DNA from: Eunapius fragilis
Lineage: Eukaryota; Porifera; Demospongiae; Spongillida; Spongillidae
Length of the DNA: 64,000 nt
Assembly (NCBI GenBank): GCA_963681505.1
Contig: OY811984.1
Span: 423,501-487,500, forward strand
Reading direction: 5' to 3'
The position numbers were made by a program, and so were the translations under genes. Below are positions 17,462 through 28,577 of the stretch, one piece after another (position 1 is the stretch's first letter; each line of letters opens with the position of its first letter). The notes beneath the pieces are model-generated. The model was not told the DNA's origin. It ran no database searches and saw only the letters and a list, made by a program, of their open reading frames with translations.

Positions 17462-19915
17462 ATGATGACCAGAGACTATAGAAGCGTGAGATCGGAGGGG
17501 AAAAGGAACAAAAAGAACGAACTGCTCTTGGCGGCAGCCATACTTGGAGAAAAGGGCACCGTTAGGCGGCTAATTGAAAGCGGATTAGCTGACCTCAACG
17601 CCACGAACAATGCAGGGTTAAACTGTCTCCAACTGGCGATTATACATGACCACCCGGAACTGGCAGAGCTCTTTATCAAGGAGGGCATTGACGTGCGTCA
17701 CGTCGACTCAAAGGGTTGGACTGCGCTGCATGATGCATCGCTGAGAGACTATGCCGACCTCATCAAAACCCTCCTTGCGTGTGGGTGTAGTTTGGAATGG
17801 ACTACGTTACATGGGGAACGACCGATCGATGTAGCAGGAAGTGTCGAAATGGAAAAGCTTTTGCACTACGAGATGTCTACTGGACAACGAAGAGATGATT
17901 GTTTAAGTGTTTCGCTAAGGCGGACTCATTCTCCCGTACATCACACTCCTAGTGTTAGCAATGAGGATCTAATTCAGGTGTCCGTCGCTGACAATCAAAA
18001 ACGTCGTCACACGCATGCTCCTGTCAAAACTACGAGCTCGGGTGATCCATGTGACGTCGACTGCCCCGTTTATAAAAGCGTCCGAAGCACCGACTGCCTG
18101 GAACCTTGCAGAAGGTCAGCGTTAAGCTTGCCGCCATTTCGTTACGAAAAGCCAAGGGAGGTCGACGTAGTGAATTCATTTGTGTGGCAAGAGAGCGACA
18201 AAGAGCGGACACCCCGCAAGGCGCCTCGTGAATCTTTTACGCACCAACGAACGGTTAGTTTCTTGCTGGATCCCATCAGTGAGTGTGGTATGGGTCACCC
18301 AAGTGTGGGGCGCAGCGAAGAGACCACGATGCTCAGAAAGGATACAACATCTAATGAGTTATATAAATTTAACGGCTGCGACGAAAGCTCTACGACGTAT
18401 GACGAGATGGATTCGCTGGAACCACTGGACCTGGAAGTACCCGTGGCTCTATTGAGAACCAAGCCAAGGAAGTCTAGCATTGCGACTCCTGGCAACGGGC
18501 GTCGTTGCTCTGACTCGCGGAGGCGAAGCGTAACCTTCCAACCGGAGGTGCTACTGCAGGACTTGGTGGCGATTGGCGATGCCCAGGCGCTTTCTGAAGC
18601 GTTATGCTCGGGTGTGATTTCAGACGCGAACCTCAATAAGTTGAGCCCCGCGGGTCTCACGGCACTTCATCAGACGGCGCTGGATGGGAACCTGGAATGC
18701 GCCAAGGCGCTCGTACAAAGTGGCGCCCACGTTAATAGCGTCGATTGCGAGAATTGTACTCCACTTCACGCAGCTGTCATGCAGCGCCATCCCGACGTCG
18801 TGAGCTTTCTGCTCGAGAACGGGGCCGATCCAACAATAAAAAACAACGAAGGGGAGACGCCATACGACTTGGCGAAGAGTGCTACCATACGGAAAATGCT
18901 CCTTCGCGTTACAAATAGGAAATGCCACGGGTCAGACGTTGACGAGTTCTCGGAAAGCGAGTACACGGAAGAGGAAGAGACGGAATACAGTTATGACGAG
19001 TCTGACTCTTCGGAAGACGGGGCATGCTACTTTGGGTCCCCAACTACCACACCCAACGCGTCTTTGCAGGAAAGACTTGGATTAAGTGTCCCTGGAAAGT
19101 GTGAAGTACCTGCCCTTCAACAAACCACTCCCCCCTCATTGCCTCAAACACCGGATAGTGTGTTCTCTAGCCAGTCCAATTGTCTACAGTTCAGCTTCCC
19201 TGCAGTTTCAACTGAGGAAAGAAGGCATTCCGGGAGTAGTTCGTCGTGCAGCTCACTGGTCGAGTCAGAGTCTACCAGGGCCTCCTCCACATCGCTACGC
19301 ATGGACGACTCAGATAGCCCTAAAACATGCACCATTGCCGACAGTGATCCTGATAAGACATCTGAAGACCAGGGCTTTAGTACGATGGAGGGATCCAGTG
19401 ATGGTGTCCAATGGAGGAGGACCCACTTCTCAAAGGAGGACCAGCAGAACGCATTGGACGATGACCTACTACCGGGCTCTCCTGATTTCTTGTTCCAGCA
19501 GGCCTGCCTCCGCTGTGAAGTAGACAGCGTCCTCAAGTTGGAGAAGCTGAGGAAAGAAATTGATGTTGATCGCGTGAACAAGACGTCGGGGATCACAGCC
19601 CTACACCACAGCGTTCTTGAGGAGGACTTTGCGCTTGTTCAGCTACTGATCAAAGGCTTTGGTGCTGATGTTAACATACAGGACAGGGATGGATGGACAC
19701 CGTTACATGCTGCCAGCGCCGTGGGGAACATCTACATTGCTCAGTTCCTCTTGGACAGCGGAGCCAAGGCATCCATCTTGGACCACAACTGTGAGTTCCC
19801 GGTTGACGTGGCCGAGGGAGAGAACAGTGCAATGTTGAGACTATTGGAGCGAGCCATGCTCGGGCCTGCAGCACTCAAACACCGCTCCTGCTCTGAGCTC
19901 TCTATCTCGGTGTAA
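17462..19915 (+). CDS. Intronless ankyrin-repeat protein with candidate PP1-docking motifs (PPP1R12/27-like)
   Basis: Single 817-residue exon among intron-rich neighbours. Three ankyrin blocks: residues about 20-145 (NCLQLAIIHDHPELAELFI, GWTALHDASLRDYADLI), about 365-485 (GLTALHQTALDGNLECAKAL, CTPLHAAVMQRHPDVVSFLL) and about 675-805 (GITALHHSVLEEDFALVQLL, GWTPLHAASAVGNIYIAQFL). Before block 2 stands RRSVTFQPEVLLQDLVAIGD, the arrangement seen in PPP1R27 and MYPT subunits: an RVxF-type PP1 motif just upstream of ankyrins. A second RVxF-like RTVSF occurs near residue 262. Ser/Glu-rich linkers join the blocks, one very acidic (near residues 495-520). Closest human match by eye is PPP1R27 for blocks 2 and 3. 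I infer a PP1-targeting scaffold. Codon use and complete ORF argue against a pseudogene; a retrocopy origin is possible. Confidence 0.8.
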   Translation: MMTRDYRSVRSEGKRNKKNELLLAAAILGEKGTVRRLIESGLADLNATNNAGLNCLQLAIIHDHPELAELFIKEGIDVRHVDSKGWTALHDASLRDYADLIKTLLACGCSLEWTTLHGERPIDVAGSVEMEKLLHYEMSTGQRRDDCLSVSLRRTHSPVHHTPSVSNEDLIQVSVADNQKRRHTHAPVKTTSSGDPCDVDCPVYKSVRSTDCLEPCRRSALSLPPFRYEKPREVDVVNSFVWQESDKERTPRKAPRESFTHQRTVSFLLDPISECGMGHPSVGRSEETTMLRKDTTSNELYKFNGCDESSTTYDEMDSLEPLDLEVPVALLRTKPRKSSIATPGNGRRCSDSRRRSVTFQPEVLLQDLVAIGDAQALSEALCSGVISDANLNKLSPAGLTALHQTALDGNLECAKALVQSGAHVNSVDCENCTPLHAAVMQRHPDVVSFLLENGADPTIKNNEGETPYDLAKSATIRKMLLRVTNRKCHGSDVDEFSESEYTEEEETEYSYDESDSSEDGACYFGSPTTTPNASLQERLGLSVPGKCEVPALQQTTPPSLPQTPDSVFSSQSNCLQFSFPAVSTEERRHSGSSSSCSSLVESESTRASSTSLRMDDSDSPKTCTIADSDPDKTSEDQGFSTMEGSSDGVQWRRTHFSKEDQQNALDDDLLPGSPDFLFQQACLRCEVDSVLKLEKLRKEIDVDRVNKTSGITALHHSVLEEDFALVQLLIKGFGADVNIQDRDGWTPLHAASAVGNIYIAQFLLDSGAKASILDHNCEFPVDVAEGENSAMLRLLERAMLGPAALKHRSCSELSISV

Positions 19916-22120
19916 TGACTAATGCCCCTTTTATGTTTGTTTGCCTATCGCTTTTTCTCTCGCTCTATTTAATTATCACTGGCCAAACTTCTTTTTTTGT
20001 GTGTGTGTGTGTCTGATATGTACAACACATCATCACTGACATTACCCCATACATCACAACTCATTCTGTCTCCGACTGTTTGGCAGTTCTGTACAGGTTT
20101 GTGTTGTGATTTTGTAAATTTTGTGTTACAACAGTAAAACTGGTTCACCTGATATTTTCTGAGAAACATGAAGGGTATGTGTTGGCTGGCACCAGAGTCA
20201 AAGAAGGCTGTAGAACTAAGTGTTGTGCTAACAGCTGTGTAGTGTTATGGCCAATTTGATGTCCATCTCTCTCCTCCACATAACACTATGACATTATACC
20301 TCACCTCCGCATCAACCACTTAGCTGATAGTGGACTTGTGTCCCATAAGGGAAGACATCTATTCCCCACATACTATTTCCTGCTACACACAGCCATTGTG
20401 TCGTTCAATAGTAAAACACAGCAGTGGTTTTAAGTGAAGCATTTCAAATGCAGAAACACTAGCTGGATGTTATGTTTATACCAAACTGCGGTTTTATGGG
20501 TGGGTAGTGTCCCGTGACCTCTCAGTTATCAGAGCACATCATCACTTGTATTCATTATTTCAACACAATGGCAGCAGGCCCTCCCGCGCCACACAAGCAC
20601 CCAGCCATGAGGGAACACATATTGCTGCTTACCGCCATCAAACAAATGGCGGGAGCATTGCTGATTACAAGAAGTATCATGTTGAAGTCCCCTTTGACTT
20701 GTGTGGGTGCACACAGAGGGGGAGAGGGCTTAGCAAGGGTTCTGATGTGGTGGGAGATGACACTTAGAATTGAGGCACTTTGAAGTACTACTTTCCGCTC
20801 AAAGGCAACATTGTATTGGGTGATTGGGCATATAAGCATTGCAAATACTTCTCTCGTATGTTGGTCTGTGTACAAACTCCTCATGATATGTAATCAAAGA
20901 CTAAAAGGGCATATTCTTCCTGCTTACTTCATTAGTATTCCAACCGGTGGCATTCCTAACTTCTTGATCAGAGTGGCATTCCTAACTTCTTGATCAGACC
21001 ACCAGCTCTTGTGTGCTCAATAAGAGGTAATGACTAAACATAAAGGACAAAACCCCATGGCAATCAGAGGCTCTCTCTTAGAGGTAGTTGCCTGTGCAAA
21101 CAAACAAGCCACCACCTGAATGGAACGAAATTAAGCCAACTACACACTATAACTACAACCTCCCCCCCCTCCACCCCCCCACCTCCCTTCGTTGCCCGTG
21201 TCAACCTGGCACTCCATCAGGGCCAGGGAAGTGTTCGGTCGATGATCCAGGTAGCTACGTTGGCACGTGGCCCATTCACAGACAAACAAACGAACATCTA
21301 ACATGCAAGAATATGCGTGCTAGTTGGTATGCCAACTGCCAATAGCAGTGGTCACACATGATATCATCGCACAACAATTACACATACACACATACGCATG
21401 GCCACACTCACTCCTACATACATATACATGCACATCATCACACATACATCCCACATCACATCACACATGCACACACACTGCTGTGCTCTTCTTGAGGTGC
21501 AACTCCCAATGTGACGTCTGGACCAGCAAATGATTTTCTAAAAATCATGCATCATCACTAATGGCATGCCTGGGTGGGGTGCGTGCCTACACACCTTTCT
21601 CAAGTGGGCTAAAAAAAATCTAATTTCTTGTACATACGCTAGTAAGCATATTCATGTCAATAGTGAGCATACAAAGTAATTCTAAGTAAGCTGCTTGTAG
21701 CCAGCCATGTTGTTTCCATGGTTCTAGTATAAATCTTCCTCCCCCACTTACCCCCCCCCCCCCCCCCCCCCCCCCGCAAAAAAAATATGAGAGGGGTTCG
21801 GGAAGGGGGCTGGGGCGGGGGGGGGGGGGGGGGGGGGCAAAGCAAGGGAGAGGGGGGGGGGGGGGGGGGGGCAAAACAAGGGAGAGGGGGAGGGAGATGA
21901 CAGTGAGGGAGTGGGGGGAGGGAGATGACACTGAGGGAGTGGGGGGGTGGTGGTGGATGTTATCTGAAATTAGAATGATTGCATTCATCTGGCACTCCCT
22001 AATACCAGATAAGGAGGATCCTCATGTTCTGTCCATTATAACTATACATGTACAGGGGAACCCTTAACACCATTGTAGTTGCCAACATTCTGTGTAAAGT
22101 CCTCTCTCTAATTAGGTGAG
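19916..22120. other. Intergenic region after the ankyrin gene; no gene recognised
   Basis: Contains the ankyrin gene 3' end, a 26-bp direct duplication (GCATTCCTAACTTCTTGATC at about 20951 and 20977), C-rich and CA-rich patches near 21160 and 21360-21480, and mononucleotide tracts. Short ORFs (85-89 residues) match nothing I know. Confidence 0.6.
21750..21871. repeat. Facing poly-C and poly-G tracts
   Basis: A run of about 25 C at 21750-21775, then A-rich DNA, then two long G-runs at about 21817-21838 and 21853-21871 (the second preceded by GAGAG). The C and G runs are complementary and could pair into a hairpin; exact lengths may be unreliable in the assembly. Confidence 0.85.
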
Positions 22121-22124
22121 AGAT

Positions 22125-22842
22125 ACAGGAATGAGGTTACAAGGGGTGGAGGTACGAGGTTACAAGGGGTGGAGGTACGAGGTTACAAGGTGGAGGTACG
22201 AGGTCACAAGGGGTGGGGTATGAGGTCACAAGGGGTGGAGGTACGAGGTTACAAGGGGTGGAGGTACGAGGTCACAAGGGGTGGAGGTACGAGGTTACAA
22301 GGGGTGGAGGTACGAGGTTACAAGGGGTGGAGGTACGAGGTTACAAGGGGTGGAGGTACGAGGTTACAAGGTGGAGGTACGAGGTCACAAGGGGTGGGGG
22401 TATGAGGTCACAAGGGGTGGAGGTACGAGGTTACAAGGGGTGGAGGTACGAGGTTACAAGGGGTGGAGGTACGAGGTCACAAGGGGTGGGGGTATGAGGT
22501 CACAAGGGGTGGAGGTACGAGGTCACAAGGGGTGGAGGTACGAGGTTACAAGGGGTGGAGGTACGAGGTCACAAGGGGCGGAGGTACGAGGTCACAAGGG
22601 GTGGAGGTACGAGGTCACAAGGGGCAGAGGTACGAGGTCACAAGGGGCGGAGGTACGAGGTCACAAGGGGCAGAGGTACGAGGTCACAAGGGGTGGAGGT
22701 ACGAGGTCACAAGGGGTGGAGGTACGAGGTTACAAGGGGCAGAGGTACGAGGTTACAAGGGGCGGAGGTACAAGGCTACAAGGGGTGGAGATATGAGGTT
22801 ACAAGGGGTGGAGGTATGAGGTTACAAGGGGTGGAGGCCATG
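22125..22842. repeat. 23-bp minisatellite, about 31 copies
   Basis: Unit ACAAGGGGTGGAGGTACGAG plus GTT or GTC. Some copies carry GGGC(A/G)GAGG or lack 4 bp (GGTGGAGG). Variants are clustered: TC/GCAGAGG types toward the right. Intergenic. G-rich on the plus strand with regularly spaced GGGG/GG runs. Confidence 0.95.
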
Positions 22843-22989
22843 TGAGATATAGCCATGGAAACATAGCATACGAAAGGACATGTGAAGTTCCTAAAATATT
22901 TTTTAAAGCATGAGTTTGATATCAGGATGTGGTGAGATCAGTAGCTGCTATACCAGGTATAATATTACCATACCACTTAAGTATGTACG

Positions 22990-23572
22990 GGGGCGGCTCG
23001 GAACAGTGGACTTTTGACATCATTCATTTGTATTATAGGTTCTCAGATATGATTGCAAAAGTAAACGTGATCAGGCATTGCGGGATGGGAAAAGATTAAG
23101 ATAGCTGCATAACATAGCACAATGTCACGTGCCATTTGTTCCAAATACTAAACAAAAAAAAAACTTCAAAGTTTATTAGGACCAAAAAGCCAGGCTGCAG
23201 TGTAGGCTATAGACACAAATGGGCATTAACTAAACATGCCTCGCGTGATTGTTGTGCCTCGCGCACCGTAATAGGTAAGATCAACCGGCGCATGTTGATC
23301 GATGTAGGCACGTGATATGCATGCATATGATGGAACATGTGCGTTAAGCTTGTAGATTTTAAGAGCGTGATACTGGAGTAGCGTCATGATTTAAGAACGT
23401 CCATAGCACGTGACAAATTGCACAATGTTACGCAATGCAGAGCTATCGTAATCTTCCCCATCCCACAACGCCTAAACGTTTACGTTTGCAATTCTTAAAA
23501 TAACAATGAATGATGTCAAAAGTCCACTGTTCCGAGGTGTGAAAGTCCACTGTTCCGAGCCGCCCCTTTAAG
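22990..23572. mobile_element. Non-autonomous DNA element (MITE) with about 150-bp terminal inverted repeats
   Basis: Left end GGGCGGCTCGGAACAGTGGA is matched in reverse by the right end, and similarity continues inward for about 150 bp (through the GTGACATTGTGC/GCACAATGTCAC region). The right arm carries an extra tandem copy of a 24-bp block (GGAACAGTGGACTTT with a short spacer). The interior (about 280 bp) has no coding ORF. No convincing target-site duplication; TTAA occurs near both ends (about 22977 and 23570) but not symmetrically. Superfamily not assigned. Confidence 0.82.
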
Positions 23573-23869
23573 CCCTTACACTTTCTACAAAATATCACTA
23601 CTGCAAATGCACACATCATTACATCACCAGTAGGCCACACACCCATAATGCACCATGTCACATGCCACACTCCACACTTACTGACACAAAATATAGAAAA
23701 TATAATAATTTAGACGCAGTTACAAAAACCAAAATATCTGAACTGAAAATGAATAATGCAAAAAAGCTAGAAAGAGGAGCAGCTGCAAGAAAATAAATGA
23801 AATTTAATTCCTTTCATACACACCCCACTTTACATACAATAACTGCACTCCTTCTCCATGCACAATACT

Positions 23870-24900
23870 CCCACCCCACACACAATACCCACCCCTACAC
23901 ACAGTACTCACCCACTCAAAGCAATGCTCACCTTAGCACTCCATCACACCCACAATGCTCACCTTAGCACTCCATCACACCCACAATGCTTACCTTAGCA
24001 CTCCATCACACCCAATGCTCACCTTAGCACTCCATCACACCCCCACATTGCTCACCATCACACCCCCACATTGCTCACCAACACACCCCCACATTGCTCA
24101 CCATCACCCCCCCACATTGCTCACCAACACACCCCCACATTGCTCACCATCACCCCCCCACATTGCTCACCAACACACCCCCACATTGCTCCCCATCACA
24201 CCCCCACATTGCTCACCATCACCATCACACCCCCACATTACTCACCATCACACCACACATTGCTCACCATCACACCCCACATTGCTCACATCAACCCCAC
24301 ATTTCACACCCCCACATTGCTCACCATCACCCCCCCACATTGCTCACCAACACACCCCCACATTGCTCACCATCACACCCCCACATTGCTCACCATCACC
24401 ATCACACCCCCACATTGCTCACCAACACACCCCCACATTGCTCACCAACACACCCCCACATTGCTCCCCATCACCATCACACCCCCACATTGCTCACCAA
24501 CACACCCCCACATTACTCACCATCACACCCCCACATTGCTCACCAACACACCCCACATTGCTCCCCATCACACCCCACATTGCTCCCCATCACCATCACA
24601 CCCCACATTGCTCCCCATCACACCCCCACATTGCTCACCATCAGACCCCACATTGCTCCCCATCACCATCACACCCCCACATTGCTCACCATCACCATCA
24701 CACCCCCACATTGCTCACCAACACACCCCACATTGCTCACCAACACACCCCACATTGCTCACCAACACACCCCCACATTGCTCACCATCACACCCCCACA
24801 TTGCTCACCAACACACCCCACATTGCTCACCAACACACCCCCACATTGCTCACCATCACACCCCCACATTGCTCACCATCACACCCCCACATTGCTCACC
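23870..24900. repeat. 23-32 bp C-rich satellite, about 40 copies, abutting the PPP4R1 stop
   Basis: Unit built on CACCCCCACATTGCTCACCA with CATCAC or AACACA joints and occasional CATCACCATCAC insertions. The first units at 23940-24020 include a longer TTAGCACTCCATCACACC variant, and the same TTAGCACT word reappears at the gene end (24902). The array ends one base before the PPP4R1 stop codon, so it would form the 3' UTR unless the transcript is cleaved at once. Confidence 0.92.
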
Positions 24901-24901
24901 C

Positions 24902-27046
24902 TTAGCACTTAGCTGCCTCCACATCATAAAATTCTTCCTCACTCCCAACACCCTCCACACTGTAAGTTGCAGCAGTACTAATACTGGCCTCTTCCCTTTT
25001 CTCCTCCTCCTCCTCCTCCTCCTCTTCCTCTTTCTTTATGCATACAGGGTTAGTGTTGCCTGCGAAATATCTCACATCCCTGTCCTTATCCTTCTGAAGC
25101 GACAGCCCCACCTCCTCGAGCTCTGCTGGAGAGAAGGGAACATTGCAACCTGCCATCTTGAAGTAATCTGAGGAAGAAGAGGAGGGGGGGGGGGGGGGGA
25201 GGGTAAGGCTATTGCATAACCCCCATACACCTCTCTCCCCATCCTCTTCACACGCACCAATAGAAAGAACAGTATCTTTCAGGACCCGGGCAACAGAGAG
25301 ACGCACATTAGATACTCTGTCACAACTGAGTATCAACAGTGTAGGCAGACAATGTGTCGCAAAGACTTCATTGGAGACCCGCCCCTCACTCAGAAATGAC
25401 TCCACCTGTCTCACATACCTGCAAGAGGAAGCAGACATTCTAATGGAATAACGGGGGAAGCTGTTTACCCCTAACTTCGAGGTGTCAACCAACCCAACAC
25501 ACGTTAACATGAAGGTGTCACCTCTTTAACACTATTTTCATACACATACAACGTTGAGACCCAGACATATTCGGAGACACTGACTACTGATGGGGCAACC
25601 CTCCAGCACAGAGGTCTACATTGGGTAACCCCAACACAACACTATTAGAATACATCCAAACACACAAACGCCATTGATTGCTGTGCACAGTTAACCCAGT
25701 GATCAAAATGTGTGTGAACAGTATACTCATATGTACACAACACATGTTCCCAAGTCCAGGAGCCTGAAGAATGCCGATTAAAAAGAACAAAATCACATCA
25801 CCAACACCAACAAGCTTTCTGCTACATCATCAGACACATAACTAGGTGTACACATGTGTACACACATTTTATGGGTTTCTCCTTCCTTCCACCACTTGTT
25901 TTATATTCACCCATTCTTTAACTGAAGCCCTTCCCAGTGGCCACACCCCTTCTTTAACTGAAGCCCCTCCCCATGGCATACATGAGCCTCCTGGAGTAGC
26001 TCCCGTGACTTGCGTTGTGATCCTTCAGGGTCTTGAGCAGGCCACACCCACTGTCAGTACTTGCTTCAAAGTAGCATTGCAATACAACACCAAGCTGTGG
26101 GGATGGTAGTGATGGTCAGAGGAGGTGAGGTGGTCAGAGGGGGTGAGGTGGTCAGAGGGGGTGAGGTGGTCAGAGGGGGTGAGGTAGTCAGAGGGGGTGA
26201 GGTGGTCAGAGGGGGTGAGGTGGTCAGAGGGGGTGAGGTGGTCAGAGGGGGTGAGGTGGTCAGAGGGGGTGAGGTGGTCAGAGGGGGTGGGGTGGTCGGA
26301 GGGGGTGAGGTGGTCAGAGGGGGTGAGGTGGTCAGAGGGGGTGGGGTGGTCAGAGGGAGTGAGGTGGTCAGAGGGAGTGAGGTGGTCAGAGGGAGTGGGG
26401 TGGTCAGAGGGGGTGGGGTGGTCAGAGGGGGTGAGGTGGTCAGGGGGGTGAGGTGGTAGGAGATGTCTGCAAAGCAGCCATTGTACTGTGAATATCTTAC
26501 AACACCACTAACGTATCTCTCAAAGGGTTAACATGCACTAAGGGTTAACTGGTACTTAGTCAAGTGAACATCTTAAGATGTGTAGTGTGTGTGTGTGTGT
26601 GTAAAGCAGCCATATCACAAGGCAGACACACACCACACCCTCTCTAACACTCTTTGCAGCTGGACCAGATAGTGTTCTCTCAACCTACCAGACTGTTGGC
26701 AGCCTTTCTGACTTCAGACACTTTGTCTTCAGCCAAAGTGAGGGCCACTGGGGCAATGTGGGTCTGGATGCTGTTAAAGTCCAGCATGCTACACAGCATT
26801 GCCAACTGCCTGATGTGTGTGTGTGTGTGTGTGTGTGTGCGAGAGAGAGAGAGAGAGAGAGAGAGAGGGGAGAAACTACTGTAGTCATAACACAAAGTAA
26901 GTGGGAATGTTTACTCTGCTAAGCAATGTCTGTAACGCCAATTTCTCTCATTCTCCGTATTAAGCAATCCAAGGAGTGTTGGAGCCAATTTCTGGATCCG
27001 CACGTACGAGGGGAGTAGCTACAAGCAGAAGGAGAGAAGGGGTTAA

Positions 27047-27090
<44 letters not shown>

Positions 27091-28535
27091 AAATACACGC
27101 TACTAGACCACACCAGATTATTAACATGGTTATAAGTAAAGGGCAGGGTAATAGGGGGAGTGTACACACACTAATTACCTACAACTGACCTCAAAAAATT
27201 CAGCCAAATGAGAGAGGACTCCAATTTTGACCTCATCAATATCTTTGGTGCATATTTCCATAAGAACAGGTACCAGGTCAGAGCATATCAGGGACAGGCC
27301 TAGCACTCTAGCAAGCTCATGGAGTGAAAAGGCCAACACACGTCTGATCTTCCACTGTGCAATGGTATGGATGTGAGGGTGTGTAATGGTGTGGATGACA
27401 TGGGGGAAGAATGAAGGTGGGTTGAGGACATGAGGGTATGGATGTAAGGGTGAAGGGATGTGGATGTAAGGGTGAAGGGATGTGGATGTAAGGGTGAAGG
27501 GATGTGGATGTAAGGGTGAAGGGATGTGGATGTAAGGGTGAAGGGATGTGGATGTAAGGGTGATGGGATGTGGATGTAAGGGTGAAGAATGTAAGGGTGA
27601 AGGGATGTGGATATGAGGGTAAATACATAACTCTGCTAAATTATTAGATACAGCATGTAGCTGCCTAGTTACAACTGAACCTAATCAGCTGAATACTTAA
27701 ACTCATTAAAGATTATGGTTTGAGAACTGAAATAAGCAGTTTGTTTTGGTGTGGGGGAAAATCATTAAGAACGATGTGTTCAACATATATGATATTTCAT
27801 TTATATGCCTCTACACCACCTAGGGTAAGGTGGGCACCATCTAGGGTAAGGGGCACCATCTAGGGTAAGGTGGGCATCAATACGAGCAGAATAGCAAACA
27901 GAAACCCATTTCAAATTATAATTATTGTATGCTCTGGTACCAGGGCAGATGGCTGCCCAAATGATTGGTGCACTTATAGATGTGTGGATACAGTCATTGC
28001 CATGCATGACTAGTGGGCCCATAGTTATGGCCTCGCCACCACAGTGCTAAAAATGGGCATTGGCAGAGAGTAGGGTCCAAGCCACAATAATTATAATCAT
28101 TTAAAGACATTGGCATATTTGCACGGAAAAATATGCCTAAAAGAAGGTAACATCATGGAGTGATTGGTACAGTCACCCAGGCAGCCAAATACTTCCCAGA
28201 CGAAAGGCACATTGAGTTCACATGCTTTTAAGGCACAAGGCAATCAAGACACATGAGGTTATTACATACATTTAATCACCAGGGGCATAACGCACATTTT
28301 GGTCGACTGCAAGAAGGTTGAAGATTGGCTTGATGAGCTGCCAGTGTGGTTTGCCAAGGGTACGAACCACAGCAGGAAGGGAAAAGGCACAGTGATACTG
28401 GAGCTCTCCATCAGCACTCTGAGACCTTCCCTGCTCCATGATGCTTAAGTATATCTCCATCAGTTCATCCGGCACTATCTCCTGGTTCAGATTGTGTGCA
28501 ACATGAATATAAGAAAACGATTTACGTGACAAGTA

Positions 28536-28577
<42 letters not shown>

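Noticed and set aside
24990-25045. Glu-rich run near the PPP4R1 end as a possible frameshift or assembly error
   Set aside because: The frame continues through it to a family-like STAATY tail, so it is a simple coding GAG/GAA expansion.
23955-25171. His/Pro/Ser-repeat ORFs of up to 366 residues on the plus strand
   Set aside because: They are the C-rich satellite read in three frames, running antisense into PPP4R1.
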